Source: Humulus lupulus
Taxonomy: Eukaryota; Streptophyta; Magnoliopsida; Rosales; Cannabaceae
NCBI RefSeq assembly: GCF_963169125.1
Contig: NC_084802.1
Location: 23,591,107 to 23,655,106, forward strand
Direction of reading: 5' to 3'
Length of the DNA: 64,000 nt
In this document: positions 23,713 through 34,500 of the stretch, one piece after another
Layout of the letters: each line of letters opens with the position of its first letter
How positions within the stretch are numbered: position 1 is the stretch's first letter
The notes under the pieces: model-generated
The model's input: only the letters and a program-made list of their open reading frames with translations
What the model was told of the DNA's origin: nothing
Databases searched by the model: none
Made by a program: the position numbers and the translations under genes

Positions 23713-24716
23713 GCTTAATTGCCACCCCTGTATAAGCACTTATCTTTTTCTTATACCTGTCTTATCATTATAACCTATGACTATGACCTATGACTTAGGA
23801 TATATTTTGATCTTGTACGATTAGTATAAATTAATGTTGTTATGAACTCTTGTATGAATTGATGGTGTGATTGTTATGACTATGTGATTATATGATTTGT
23901 TATTTATGATGTGTTTATGAATAATGTTATGATTGTAGGGTATAATTTATGATCTAAGTATATGTGTGATTTTTAGTATGACGCTGATATAGGATAGATT
24001 ATGACCTTGGTTTCTGTTATGAATATAGTATTGCATGTGAAATTATTCGTTGTGAGTTTATGATTGATTTCTGTAAGAATTGTTAAGTATTTTCCTTATT
24101 GGGGCTTAGAAGCACATTCCTTTCTTTTATTTTTGCAGAATAAGTTAACCTTAGATGAACGGTGGCGAGCGGATTCCCAATAGCAAGACTAGTGTGAATA
24201 TGCGGGGGTTGTATAGTCGTGTGTTATTTTCTTAGGAAATTATGAACTTTATGATTTAATTGTTCCTAATTTTAATTTTATTTTATTGTAAAGACTATTA
24301 TTTATTTTTCCTAGACCCGGGTTATATTTATTTTAAATTATCAATAAAGAAGACAACACTTTTTATGATTTATTACATTAATTTTTCAACATCTTCATTT
24401 TCTACAATTATAGCTAGAATTTAGGGTGTTACAAAAATAGTACGTTATACCTAATTTTGGTCAAAATATTTTCAATTATAAGATCAATTCTTGGGTCGTT
24501 AGTGATGCAATGGATTCAAAGAATGAGAGAAAGTAGTCAAGGAGCTGAGAATAAAATATTATATTTGAACTTTTGTTTACCAAAATTGGGTATAATGTAC
24601 TATTTTGATCCATTTTGTAAAACACAGGGTTCAAATTTTCATTTAACAAAACACAAGGGTCGATCGCGTATTCGAGAAAAACATAAAGGCCAAACTGGTA
24701 TTTTCCCTTTAAGGAA

Positions 24717-25489
24717 AGTGAGATATTAGCTTAATTAAATAATAAAATTCTTAATTAAATAAATATATTTCTTTCTGTAAAATCTACAAATAAGAGACAT
24801 AAAAATAAATAATATGATCACAAAAATGTTAAAAAATAAAACTCAAAATAATGAAAATTGCAAAATTGTGTGTTTGAAGTTGCAGGAGCAACTTCACATC
24901 TTGACCAAGCACCACGAAATTCAGAAATATGTCTTTCTAAAAGAATACTAGTTTAGGGTTTTACAATCTCATCCTTTCGCATTTTTTAAAAGAAAAAAAG
25001 TACCTAAATGCAAGCATTGTGACCTTTCGTGTACTGCACACGATTTGAGGATCAATAATTGAGAGTATAAAATACTCCCCCACAACAAAGATATCTCAAG
25101 ATATAAAAGATAAGCATTAATGCAATATGGTTAAGAGAGTCCACTAGCTTATCCTTGAGGCACAAGACTACCTTGATCTTAACCATAAAAGGAAACAAGA
25201 ATATTTTCGTAATTATAGTTTTTAATCTCAAATTCAAATATGTTGATTCAAAATTCACCTGCAAAACAGTGATAAAGTATCACATTAACATAAAAAATGT
25301 GGTTTAAGAAAACTCTCCATTTTATAGAGAAAAAACAAGATTGTGCATATTGCTAATGCACAATCAGGTTAACCTTCAGATGAGGCAATTGAGGAACTTG
25401 TCAGAACCTTTTGAGAACTCGAGAACTTTTTTATAAAAGGATGCCAGCTTCAGGATCTTACAATCTCTCCATTTGGCATTTTTTTAAAC
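24717..25489. other. No gene; possible minus-oriented Copia remnant
   Basis: This continues the DNA interrupted at 8612. It holds a gttgcaggagcaac palindrome (24880-24893), comparable to the one near 8271. The phrase 'ttacaatctc...ttt.gcattttt' appears twice (24962 and 25458). No frame is convincing. Confidence 0.35.
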
Positions 25490-25498
25490 AAAATAATT

Positions 25499-25861
25499 GG
25501 GTTTATATGAGCTGAAGCCCCCAATTTTTCTTAAATGTAATACTTAAGTTCTCAATCTATATTTTATATCACTTAAATCCTCAAACTTATTAAATGTGTA
25601 TCATATAAGTTATTTCTGTTGGAAAATAATGTTTAGAAAATAATTTATGACCCAGCAGAGAGTGATTTTTGACTCACTTATTTTGTGATTAACCGGGTCA
25701 TGAATCGTTTTCCATTATGCATTCTGTAAATCACTTTCCAACATAAAAAATCTATGTGATACACATTTATTAAGTTTGGAGACTTAAGTGATACAAAATA
25801 AAATTTGGACGGACTAAATAATAATTTTCAAAAAGATTGAGGATCTCTACTACATAAACCC
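25499..25861. mobile_element. MULE-type MITE, 363 bp
   Basis: Termini GGGTTTAT and the inverse ATAAACCC lead into arms that stay complementary for about 130 bp or more (for example atcacttaa.tc.tcaaactta.taaatgtgtatca). The flanks AAAATAATT (25490-25498) and AAAATAAAT (25862-25870) match at 8 of 9 positions, fitting a 9-bp duplication. The loop carries no gene. Confidence 0.8.
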
Positions 25862-25870
25862 AAAATAAAT

Positions 25871-26957
25871 TAATACTCAAATTCTCAAAAAAATTTGCAT
25901 TACAAAAAGGTTAGACCAAAACATTAAGAGATAAACTTAAAGTACTCCGTGCAACATATATCTCTTAAAGACTCAACATTAATTAACAATGCTAAGTAAC
26001 CAATGTTTGTGAAACTCCCCCTAAGTATCAGATTGAGTTTTCACAACAAACACAATACTTCTCCCCTTTTTTTGTCTAAATAGATGTCAAGGTTTGCCTT
26101 TCTTGGATCCAGAAAAAGGGTGAGAGGAAGGCTAGTGATATGCTCAAGAATCTATTACTGAGTGGTCTCAATAGAATCTGGTCTCTCTTAAATTTGTTCT
26201 ACAATTGCCTAGACAAAGGTCATACTTGTCGGAACAATTGCTAGTTCTGTGGAAGCAACTTTGTTTCATAATCACCTCTTGTTTTCATCATTTTACTTGC
26301 AAAAACAAAAATGAGAGGAACAAGGATAAGGATGTGGCTCTATTGGGGTGAAGAGTGTCATCCCTGCTTCTGCCCTGTTTAACATTCAGGGACAAAAAAT
26401 TGTTCCCATCTCCGCCCCATTAAGAGTAGATTCTCACGATGCCCTGTCCACACAGGAAAAATGTGCTTTGCTAAGCAAAGCACGAGAAAATATGAATGGG
26501 CTGAGAAATAAAATTGACGGAAAAGTGGATTGGAGAGTCGAGATGTGGGAAATCAGTTTTGGGTAACTACTTTCACAAGTTAAAGATTGTCTTTTTGTAG
26601 AAAAATGAGACTTCCAATTAAAGTACTATATCCGAAAAGGAAACAAATCAAAGAGTTTGTATATTGACTGAAAAAAATAAAAACTTATTTTTCACAAAGA
26701 TTTCCCCACGTTGTCAGTTTTTTATATATATAAACAAAAAAATAAAATTTAATTACAAAAATATCCTTATATATGTCAAACTTAATTTGTTGGCCTGATC
26801 AAAGGGAGAAAGAATATCAATATCATCAAATGAAATATTACACATAAATTAGCATGAATCTTTAACGCAATGAGCCTTTATTTGAAAAATTATTCCCTAA
26901 ATTAATAAGCTCATAAAAAAAAAGTTGTCTCAGCACTTGTACATGTTGTTTGAGCAC
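25871..26957. other. No recognisable gene; possible Copia 3' debris
   Basis: A GACAAAAAAAGGGGAGAAG run on the minus strand (complement of about 26059-26077) resembles a Copia polypurine tract. The open frame at 26348-26566 (72 codons) has no recognisable domain and no support as a gene. A short AT run precedes the next MITE. Confidence 0.35.
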
Positions 26958-26960
26958 TTA

Positions 26961-27323
26961 CACTATGTTTGGTAAGCAGGAAAGAAGGGTGGATGGAGAC
27001 GGTAGGAGGAAGAGTAGTGGAATGAAAGATTTAAACATTTTGTTTGGCAAGAGGGAGAGAGTAAGGGAGATGAGAGATGGAGGGATAAAAAAAGACAAAA
27101 TATTATGTAAATGACTTATATGTGCTTTTAAAAAATAATAAATATTTATATTAAAAATATAAAATAGTAATTTTAATAATTAAGTTCATTTCCATTCTTC
27201 TAATTTTACCCTTAATACCAAACAACATAAAAGAGTGTAACTATCATCTTCATCTATCATAATCTCCATCATTCATAAACTCTCCATCCATCCTACTCTC
27301 ATTCATTACTACCAAACATAGCC
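26961..27323. mobile_element. Tourist-like (PIF/Harbinger) MITE, 363 bp, TSD TTA
   Basis: The ends CACTATGTTTGGTA and GGCTATGTTTGGTA (inverse) are inverted repeats extending into ggatgga/tccatcc segments. TTA trinucleotides flank both ends (26958-26960, 27324-27326). The middle is A/T-rich with no gene. Confidence 0.78.
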
Positions 27324-27388
27324 TTAATCATTCTCAAGCATCAGTGTGTGAGTTTGAAAAGACATTGATCTAGTTGGCAAGTGTGTTA

Positions 27389-27522
27389 GAGCATCTACAA
27401 TGGGCAACGTTGCCATTGCTAGACAACGTTGCTAATTTCCTTTTAAAAAAATCTCCTCCACCTCATCCACCTATCACATCACTTACAAACAATTCTCCAA
27501 GCAACTCCTATTGAAGTTGCTC
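27389..27522. mobile_element. Short Tourist-like MITE, 134 bp, TSD TTA
   Basis: The ends GAGCATCTACAATGGG and GAGCAACTTCAATAGG (inverse) are imperfect inverted repeats, with TTA duplications at 27386-27388 and 27523-27525. Confidence 0.72.
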
Positions 27523-27570
27523 TTAAGCCTTTTTTTTTTTTCCTTTTAACATGTGAAATAAAATTTGTTA

Positions 27571-28370
27571 GGGAAATTTGATAAATCATGCTTATATTAG
27601 CTTAATAATTAAAATTTGAACCAAAGTTAACCACCATATGATATCAATGCTCATCTTTCATTTAATACCAAAAATACCCCTCTCATAACACCTTTCCTCT
27701 CTATTCTCCCTCTTCCTCTCTACCTCTCTTCACCATACCTCTCTTCACCATACATTCTCTCTCACTCTCTCTTCACCATACGTTTTACACACAAGATTTT
27801 TATACTAAAATCTTGCAAGAAAGATACACATTCGGACATTGTGGATTGTTTGAGGAGAAACACCAAGCTTTGTGTTATTTTTGCTCATAGTGAAGAGATT
27901 AAATGGGTAAGTGATTTTCTTTGATTCTTGTTGTTGTTGGTTGCTTTTATGATTCATAATGCTGTTTAGATTTTGGATCTGTAGTTTGTTGGTATTTTTG
28001 GCTGTTTTTTTGGGTGAAAATCGTGTTATGTGAAAATCTGCATTTTCTTGGGTTCCCTGAGTTTTTTTCTAAATGCCCGATAGTGTCCGATATAGGCCCG
28101 ATACAGGCACGATAGTTGTTGAGTTTCAAGGTTAGGGATGAAGGTCCGATGGCAACCCGATGGTTGCCCGATAGTTTGGTTACTCGATTGTTATAAAGGT
28201 ACAATGGCTACCCGATGGTTGCCCGATTATTATTTTAAATCTATACCCCCTTTTGAGTACGATAATGGATCGATAGTAGTCCGATATGTGCCCGATTGTT
28301 ATTATTAAGTTACTGCGTGCCTAATAGTATGATGGTACGCGATGTTACCCGATACTTGCCCGATATTAGT
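27571..28370 (+). repeat. Left terminal inverted repeat of the MULE
   Basis: It matches the inverse of 35955-36594. It has two extra segments absent on the right: a CT-rich block with three 'ctcttcaccata' units (about 27695-27790) and about 72 bp before the ATGG exon (about 27828-27900). It includes the transposase start codon and first splice donor. Confidence 0.88.
27903..27906 (+). other. Transposase micro-exon (ATG G) and splice donor
   Basis: ATGG^GTAAGTG here and GATAG^GGTCAAC at 28511 restore ATG-GGG-TCA in the same frame as the long exon. The intron would be 27907-28512, and it carries the CGATA motifs. An alternative start is the ATG at 28506, which needs no splicing. Confidence 0.6.
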
Positions 28371-28440
28371 GTTTTAAGTGATCAAAAACATAAATAAAAC
28401 ATTGCCCGATACCGCCCGATATGGGCCGATACTAGTACGA
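28075..28440 (+). repeat. CCGATA/CCCGAT motif array in the transposase 5' intron
   Basis: About two dozen copies of a motif with core CGAT(A), mostly as gcccgat or tccgata, are spaced irregularly by 8-20 bp. All the clear ones read on the plus strand. Confidence 0.88.
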
Positions 28441-31114
28441 TGCCAAAACATTTGAACTAAATTTCCACATTTTGTTGCCATTTACTGATTTTTTTTTCTT
28501 TGTACATGATAGGGTCAACTTTGTTCGCGTACTTAATGTATAATGGTGTTTGGGAGCGTGAAGGTAGAGATTGGGTTTTTAATGGAGCCGAAAATTTAAC
28601 GTTCGAGTTGGAGAAGGACATAACTTACTCACAACTTGTTGAACTTTTGTACTCAGAGCTGGAGGTTGACAAAGTGCAGTATGACCTGAAATTAGAAGTG
28701 AATTATAAGTACATGAAAGGGTTAATGTATCGGCCTGAACTTATAAGGAATGACAAGGGTGTAAGCTTATATTTGTCAATGCTTTTGAAGAAGCCAGATG
28801 AATTTGTTCCCCTTTTTGTGACTTTGGTGGAGAAGAATATCATTGTTGATCGTAATCCTCCACCAAGTACTGTTAAGGATACTCGTAGTGAGGTTGGGAC
28901 TTATGTTCCAGAAACAAATCCGGAGGTGCTGGTAGCCACTGCTGTACCTGAATCAAACCCTTTCATACCGACAGTTGATCATGTAGCACAGATGCCATTT
29001 CATGATGATTTTCCTGATTTTCCTGACCCTGAAAATGATTTTGAGGGCAATGACGATTTTCTTGATTATCCTGAACCTAATGCTGATTTTGATTGCAATG
29101 AAGATGTAAGAGACAACAAAGAAACAGAGGTCCGTTCTCAAGCTTTGAGCCTGAGTCCACTGTCGTACCAAATACCGAGGCAAACAACATGTAGAAGTAG
29201 ACCCCGTAGAGAAGATCGCCAAACACCTGGTACTAGTAGTAGTCATCCAGACGGAACAAATGATGCTAGAGAATTTAGTGATCCACTCTCTTCTTCGACA
29301 TATTATAGTAAATTCAAAGCTCAGATGTTTACAAGAGAAGACATTGAGGATAATAGTCACTATATATCTATGGGTGGCACATCGGGCGGGGAGATTCATT
29401 TAGGAAAGTTTTTCAGAGACAAGGAACATTTAAAGAAGGTTGCTGGCTTGTTTGCAATGAAGAAGGGATTCGAATTTATAGTTAAAAAGTCTGGTACTGA
29501 TGTTTGGTACATTACATGCAAGGATCTTGATTGTGGGTGGAGGTGAAGAGGGAAGAAGAAGCAACTTTCTAACATGTTCGAGGTGACAGCATTTGAAAAT
29601 GTACACACATGTTCCCTCGATGTTCGAAAAAAAGATAACCGTCAAGCATCACCTTTGGTAGTTGCCGAACTGATCAAGGATAAATTCTCAGTTAACGATT
29701 CAGATTATTTAGCCTCCAAAATAAGAGAAGATATGAAGAATTCTTTCGGGATCGAAATGAGTTATGAGAAGGCTTGGAGATGCAGAGAGAAAGCACTCCA
29801 CATAGTTAGGGGTACGCCTGAAGCTTCATATTCGAAGTTACCTGGGTACTTGCACATGCTGCAGTTGAACAATCCCGATTCCATTACTGATTTCAAGGTA
29901 GACGAAGGTCGCTTCAAGTATTGCTTTTTTTCTCTAGGTGCTTGTAGGCGGGGATTCAAGTTTTGTCGACCTGTTATATGTATTGATGGGTCCTTCTTGA
30001 AAACTAGGTATGGTGGCCAAATGTTGTGTGCCGTGGCATTGGATTCAGACAGCCACATATTTCCGATTGCTTTCGCAATAGTTGACAGTGAGAACCACGA
30101 CTCTTGGACCTATTTCATGAAGAAGTTGAAACAAGCGATTGGTGATGTTGAGAACTTAGCATTCGTATCGGATAGGCATCAAAGCATTGTTCATGCTTTG
30201 GAACTTGTCTTCCCTGATGCACCCCATGGCGTATGCTACCACCACATTATTATGAACGTGGCTAGCAAGTTCAAGACTGATTGCTTCACGGATCATATTT
30301 ACAGTTGTGCATACTCGTATAAGAAGACATATTTTGAAAGAGAATTTGAGAAGATAAAAGCAATGGATGTTCGAGTTGCACTATATCTTGAGGGCATTGG
30401 ATTTGAAAGATGGGTTCGTGCGTACTTTCCAGGGGACCGTTACAATGTAATGACAAGTAATTGGGCTGAAAGTTTCAACAGCAAAACTAAGGACGCAAGA
30501 GCCTTCCCGATCACTGCTTTTGTTGAATTCATCAGGTTTACTATTCAAACATGGTTTGATACTCGAAGGAAAACACTGAAAAGTGTAGCATGACTCTATC
30601 ACCAGTTATGGAGGGGGACTTGTCATGTCAATTTGAGAAATCTCGGTTCTTAAGCGTCGACAGAGCTGGACCTTATACATTTAATGTCCACCCCGGAGGA
30701 ACAGTTCAGAGCGGTGGTATAGTTGATTTGGAGGCACAAACATGCAGTTGCGGCCTATTCCAAATCATGAAGATTCCTTGTCCACATGCATGTGTTGCTG
30801 CTCAAGAATGAAATATTAGCATGTACGCATTGTGCTCTCAATATTACACAAGAGAGAGATGGAAGAGCACATATGGGGGGACAATTATGCCAGTTGGTGA
30901 TGAGGATGATTGGGAATTTCCTGAAGACATTAAGAACATCCAAGTTGGAGTACCGATTGAGAAGAAACCTGTAGGCCGACCGAAGAAGCAAAAGGTCGGA
31001 CGAATTAGGAAAAATCGATATCCTTCTAATGGAGACAAGGTTGTGATACAACGATGTTGTAGCAAGTGTGGTGGTAAAGGGCACAACAAAGCGTCTTGCA
31101 AGTACCGAGGTTAA

Positions 31115-31588
31115 ATTGTTTTGTTTGTATTCTAGTTGACCTATTATGTTTTATTTCTGCTTGAACTAGTAATATTTGTTATGTGCTGGATTTTGCAGGT
31201 TATTTTCTGTTTTTTTCTCCATTATGAAAGTCTTAAATATGTAATAATCCAGTGTTGCTTCGATAGTGCACGATGCCGGTACGACAATGCACGATATTGT
31301 TTGTTGTATGATTATTTAAATGTATCTTACAATATGGTACGACGTTGCTCGATGTAGTACGATAGTTAATGTACGACATTAGGGTACGATAATGTACGAT
31401 ATTGGTCCGATAATGGTACGATGGTATTGTTTCAGTACAGTTTCGTAAAATTTGTGAGGCATGTGAGGGTACGATAGAGTACGATAGTGATCGACGATAG
31501 TACGATGCAAAGATTAAGCACATTAAAATGTAGTAATTACAAAAAGAGCAATCAAAAAAATTATACAATTCAAAAAAATTAAGACCGT
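31115..31588. repeat. TACGATA motif array between the convergent genes
   Basis: From about 31255 to 31510 some 15-20 copies read plus-strand tacgata, tacgaca or ccgata. The region separates the transposase stop (31114) from the protease stop (31589) and holds no gene. It would contain both polyadenylation signals. Confidence 0.85.
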
Positions 31589-34500
31589 TCAACATAAGTT
31601 TTGGTAGAATAAGTCTACACACCACCTTTGCCTAAAAAGTTTCATATTATTGTCAGTTACATTATCAAATGGTAGTTGTAGAAGCTTATGTTCAATATGC
31701 TCAATTACGTAACATCCGCAATCGCCACTGCATTAGAAAATAAACAATAATTTAATAAATTTTGTAATTAAGAAATAATAATTAATATGTGATATTTAAT
31801 AAAGTTCACCTGGATTTTGTTTGCGATACGAATTCACGTGGAGTGAGTTTCCAATCGAAGGGTCTGACCTGGCTCTCTGATGCTGTCAACTGAGGCGCGA
31901 GTATAACGTCATGGTTCTCAAATAAACTGGACTGTCGCAAGACCGACGGGAAAATGGTACACCAGTCAACCATCAAGCTGATCAAATCGTTTTCGGAAAT
32001 TGATCCAATACTGGAGTCAAAGATGTTGAGCATCCACCCATTCAGGTCTGCCTCTACAGCTACCCAATGCAATTGGTCTTTCAAGAAGAGGGCAAAATAA
32101 ATGAACTCCTTGTTCTGCCAACTCGGTAAGAACTGGACTGCATCACCCCTAACCAGGTCCAATATACTGTCATCCCAACTAAATCTAGAGTAGTCAGAAC
32201 CTGGAAAAGCGTCCCACCGAGCCTTCAATGATTCGGGAAAAATTGTAGGCATAACAACACATTTTTTAGGGTACATGTTAGGATAAAATTCTAGACGCCT
32301 CCTCATGAGATGGAATGCTGCATCTAAATGCTACATTAAAGGAAAATTAAGTCAGTAACCATATTATCATACCAAAATAAATAAACAAAAACTATCAGAC
32401 ATGAATATAGTAACTATCGTACCCTAATCGTACCATAATCGTACCCCAATCGTACATGAATATAGTAACAAAATAACAACAATAAAACCTTCTATCGTAC
32501 CCATATCGTGCTAATGTCGTACCATCATCGTACCTTTATGGAAAAAACTAGTATTATACAACATCGTACCCACTAGCGTCCCACTGTCGTACCATCATCG
32601 TACATTATCGTACTACCATCGTACCTATATCGTCCCACTACAAATTCTAAAATCACGATGGTAATAGTAACTACTTAACAAATTATATCGTACCCCTATC
32701 GTGCTAATGTCGTACCACAATCGTACCATTGACATATAAACAGTTTATAATTTGACACTTATAATTATCGTACTACCATCGTACACCAATCGTACCTATA
32801 TCGTACCACTACATATAGAAACATTTAAATAAATTTTCAACATTATTTAATTATGAAGTTATAGAAAACTTACAGAGTCAGAAAGCCATGTCCTCGGAGT
32901 ATGCAGTTTCAGGAACCAAGCAGCATCGTGTGTCCCTGAGAAGCATTCCCTCGGATATTTATTCCCAATGGTGCCAAGCAACCACTTATGAAAGGTCATA
33001 AGTAATTTACCATCAACAACCCTCAATGGATCCACATTCACTGATGTCTTCGATTTCTTATTCCTTTTCCTCATTGCAGTGTACTCATCGAACCACCTAG
33101 GCCTCTTTCTTTCTCTCCTCTTCTCCGGTGCTGGTGGAGCTATCTTTAAGAATTGTACTTCAGAATCTTCAGTATCTCTGATTACAGTAATTTGCATATC
33201 CTCTGGTGTGCGAAAAATGTGATCATCTACATCATCAGGTCTGTAATCGTTAGGGAGAATGTCTTCATCTACAGGAGACTGAGGGCCTTCTTCAGTGGAC
33301 CGAGGACCTTCTTCAGTGGACTGAGGGTGTGGATCTGGAGCTGGCCTACTAAGATCTTCCATCATTGTCATCAGCTTCTGCAATTGACCCAAGATCTCGG
33401 ACTGACCTTTAATAAGGGCACTTTGTTGCCCTTCAACCTTTTCCAACCTGGCCAAAATCATAGAGTAGCCTGGTTGCTCAGCTTGGGAGGAGGTGCTGGC
33501 ATGAGGTGTTGATGGGGGAACCTCAGGTGCCTCAGGTTGAGCTGGTGGAACCTCCTTAAAAATATTTGCTGCTTCTGCTTGCTCAGCTAACTTTTCAGCA
33601 AGCTTTTCAGCTTGGCTCTGTAAGGCTTCCTGTGTAGGCTGTCCATCGGGACCCACCTCTAGTTCCTCTAACCCCATGTCCACATACAATGGGGCTTCAT
33701 TGTCTGTAAGGGTCCTCACATACTATTCTTCAACAGGTCGGGCACACAGGTAGGGGTATACTGTCAACTGCCACAAAAAACAATGCATATTTAGATTGGA
33801 AAGCAAAACAATATAAAAAATAAGTAATTGTCGTACCCCAATCGTACCATATCGTACCCATATCATGCAATTATCGTACCCATATCGTACCCATAACATA
33901 ACAATATCGTACCCGTAAGTGAGAATTACTTGCTAACTATCGTACCATCATCGTACAACATCGTACCAATATCGTACCTCTACAACTACATTAATAAAGA
34001 ATGCATATCGTACCCCCATCGGACCATCATCGTACCAAATCGTACCCCTTAGCCAATTTTCAAACAGTTGACAAAAAACCACAAAATAACCCCATAATCG
34101 TACTCAAATCGTACCCTATCGTATTCCTATCATGCAGTACCCATAAAATTGCATATCTAGAAAAAAAATATAGAACATTCAAAAGTAAAGTAAAAGCTCA
34201 CCTTTTTGGCAAACAACTTAATAAGTTGCTCTTTGTGTATCTCTACTTTCTCCTTGCTCTGCCAGTTGATCATTCTTGGAATGCCTTGGCCCAATCTCAC
34301 AGCATAATCCTGACCCAACTCAATGATGGACTCAAAAGCCCAATACTGCAATGTTGCAGCATACCCATAAATAGAGTACTTGGCCTCCTTCTGAGTCTTT
34401 CCTTTCTCAATCTTCTTCTGTAAATGCTTCTTCATTTCAACAAAGTCTTTTTGACAAGTTTGTAACAACTTCTGGTATGATATCTTCCCCCACGGGTACT

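Larger units (their letters stand above)
8728..24433 (+). mobile_element. Solo LTR (about 2077 bp, chromovirus/Tekay-like), TSD AAAAT, itself interrupted twice
   Basis: It starts TGTAGTAACCGAGG and ends TTAGGGTGTTACA. AAAAT duplications flank it at 8723-8727 and 24434-24438. Its own sequence is 8728-8978 plus 10885-11263 plus 22987-24433; the rest is a nested solo LTR and a nested Gypsy element. A TATA-like gcctataaatag lies at 23101-23112 on the plus strand. The excised sequence restores the MITE arm: the joined text matches the other arm's inverted copy across the insertion point. Assignment to the Tekay type rests only on the ends and length. Confidence 0.85.
8622..24707. mobile_element. 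MULE-type MITE (375 bp without insertions), 9-bp TSD, host of the nest
   Basis: The inverted termini begin GGGAAAATAC at 8622 and, on the opposite strand, at 24707. They stay alignable for roughly 145 bp (gggaaaatac...tttggcc...tgtgttttgttaaatga...acaaaatgg). Perfect 9-bp duplications TTTAAGGAA flank the element at 8613-8621 and 24708-24716, the length made by Mutator-like transposases. Removing the solo LTR at 8728-24433 and one AAAAT copy leaves 375 bp with no coding capacity. Confidence 0.9.
27903..31114 (+). pseudogene. mudrA-type MULE transposase, nearly intact
   Basis: A micro-exon ATGG (27903-27906) with donor GTAAGTG joins in phase to an exon starting at 28513 (acceptor GATAG). The protein has a PB1-like N-terminus (residues about 1-115), an acidic linker and a MuDR DNA-binding region (about 275-345). 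The MULE DDE domain has Asp 493 (CIDGSF), Asp 555 (VSDRH) and Glu 654 (WAESFN). A SWIM zinc finger (CSCGLF...CPHAC) and a C-terminal CCHC knuckle (CCSKCGGKGHNKASC) follow. Lesions are TGA at 29544-29546, a frameshift near 30590 and TGA at 30809-30811. It would cut and join the element ends in the nucleus. Residue numbers assume read-through. Confidence 0.9.

Noticed and set aside
28953..29399. Minus-strand 148-codon frame opposite the transposase
   Set aside because: Shadow of the acidic linker of the transposase; no motif or splice logic.
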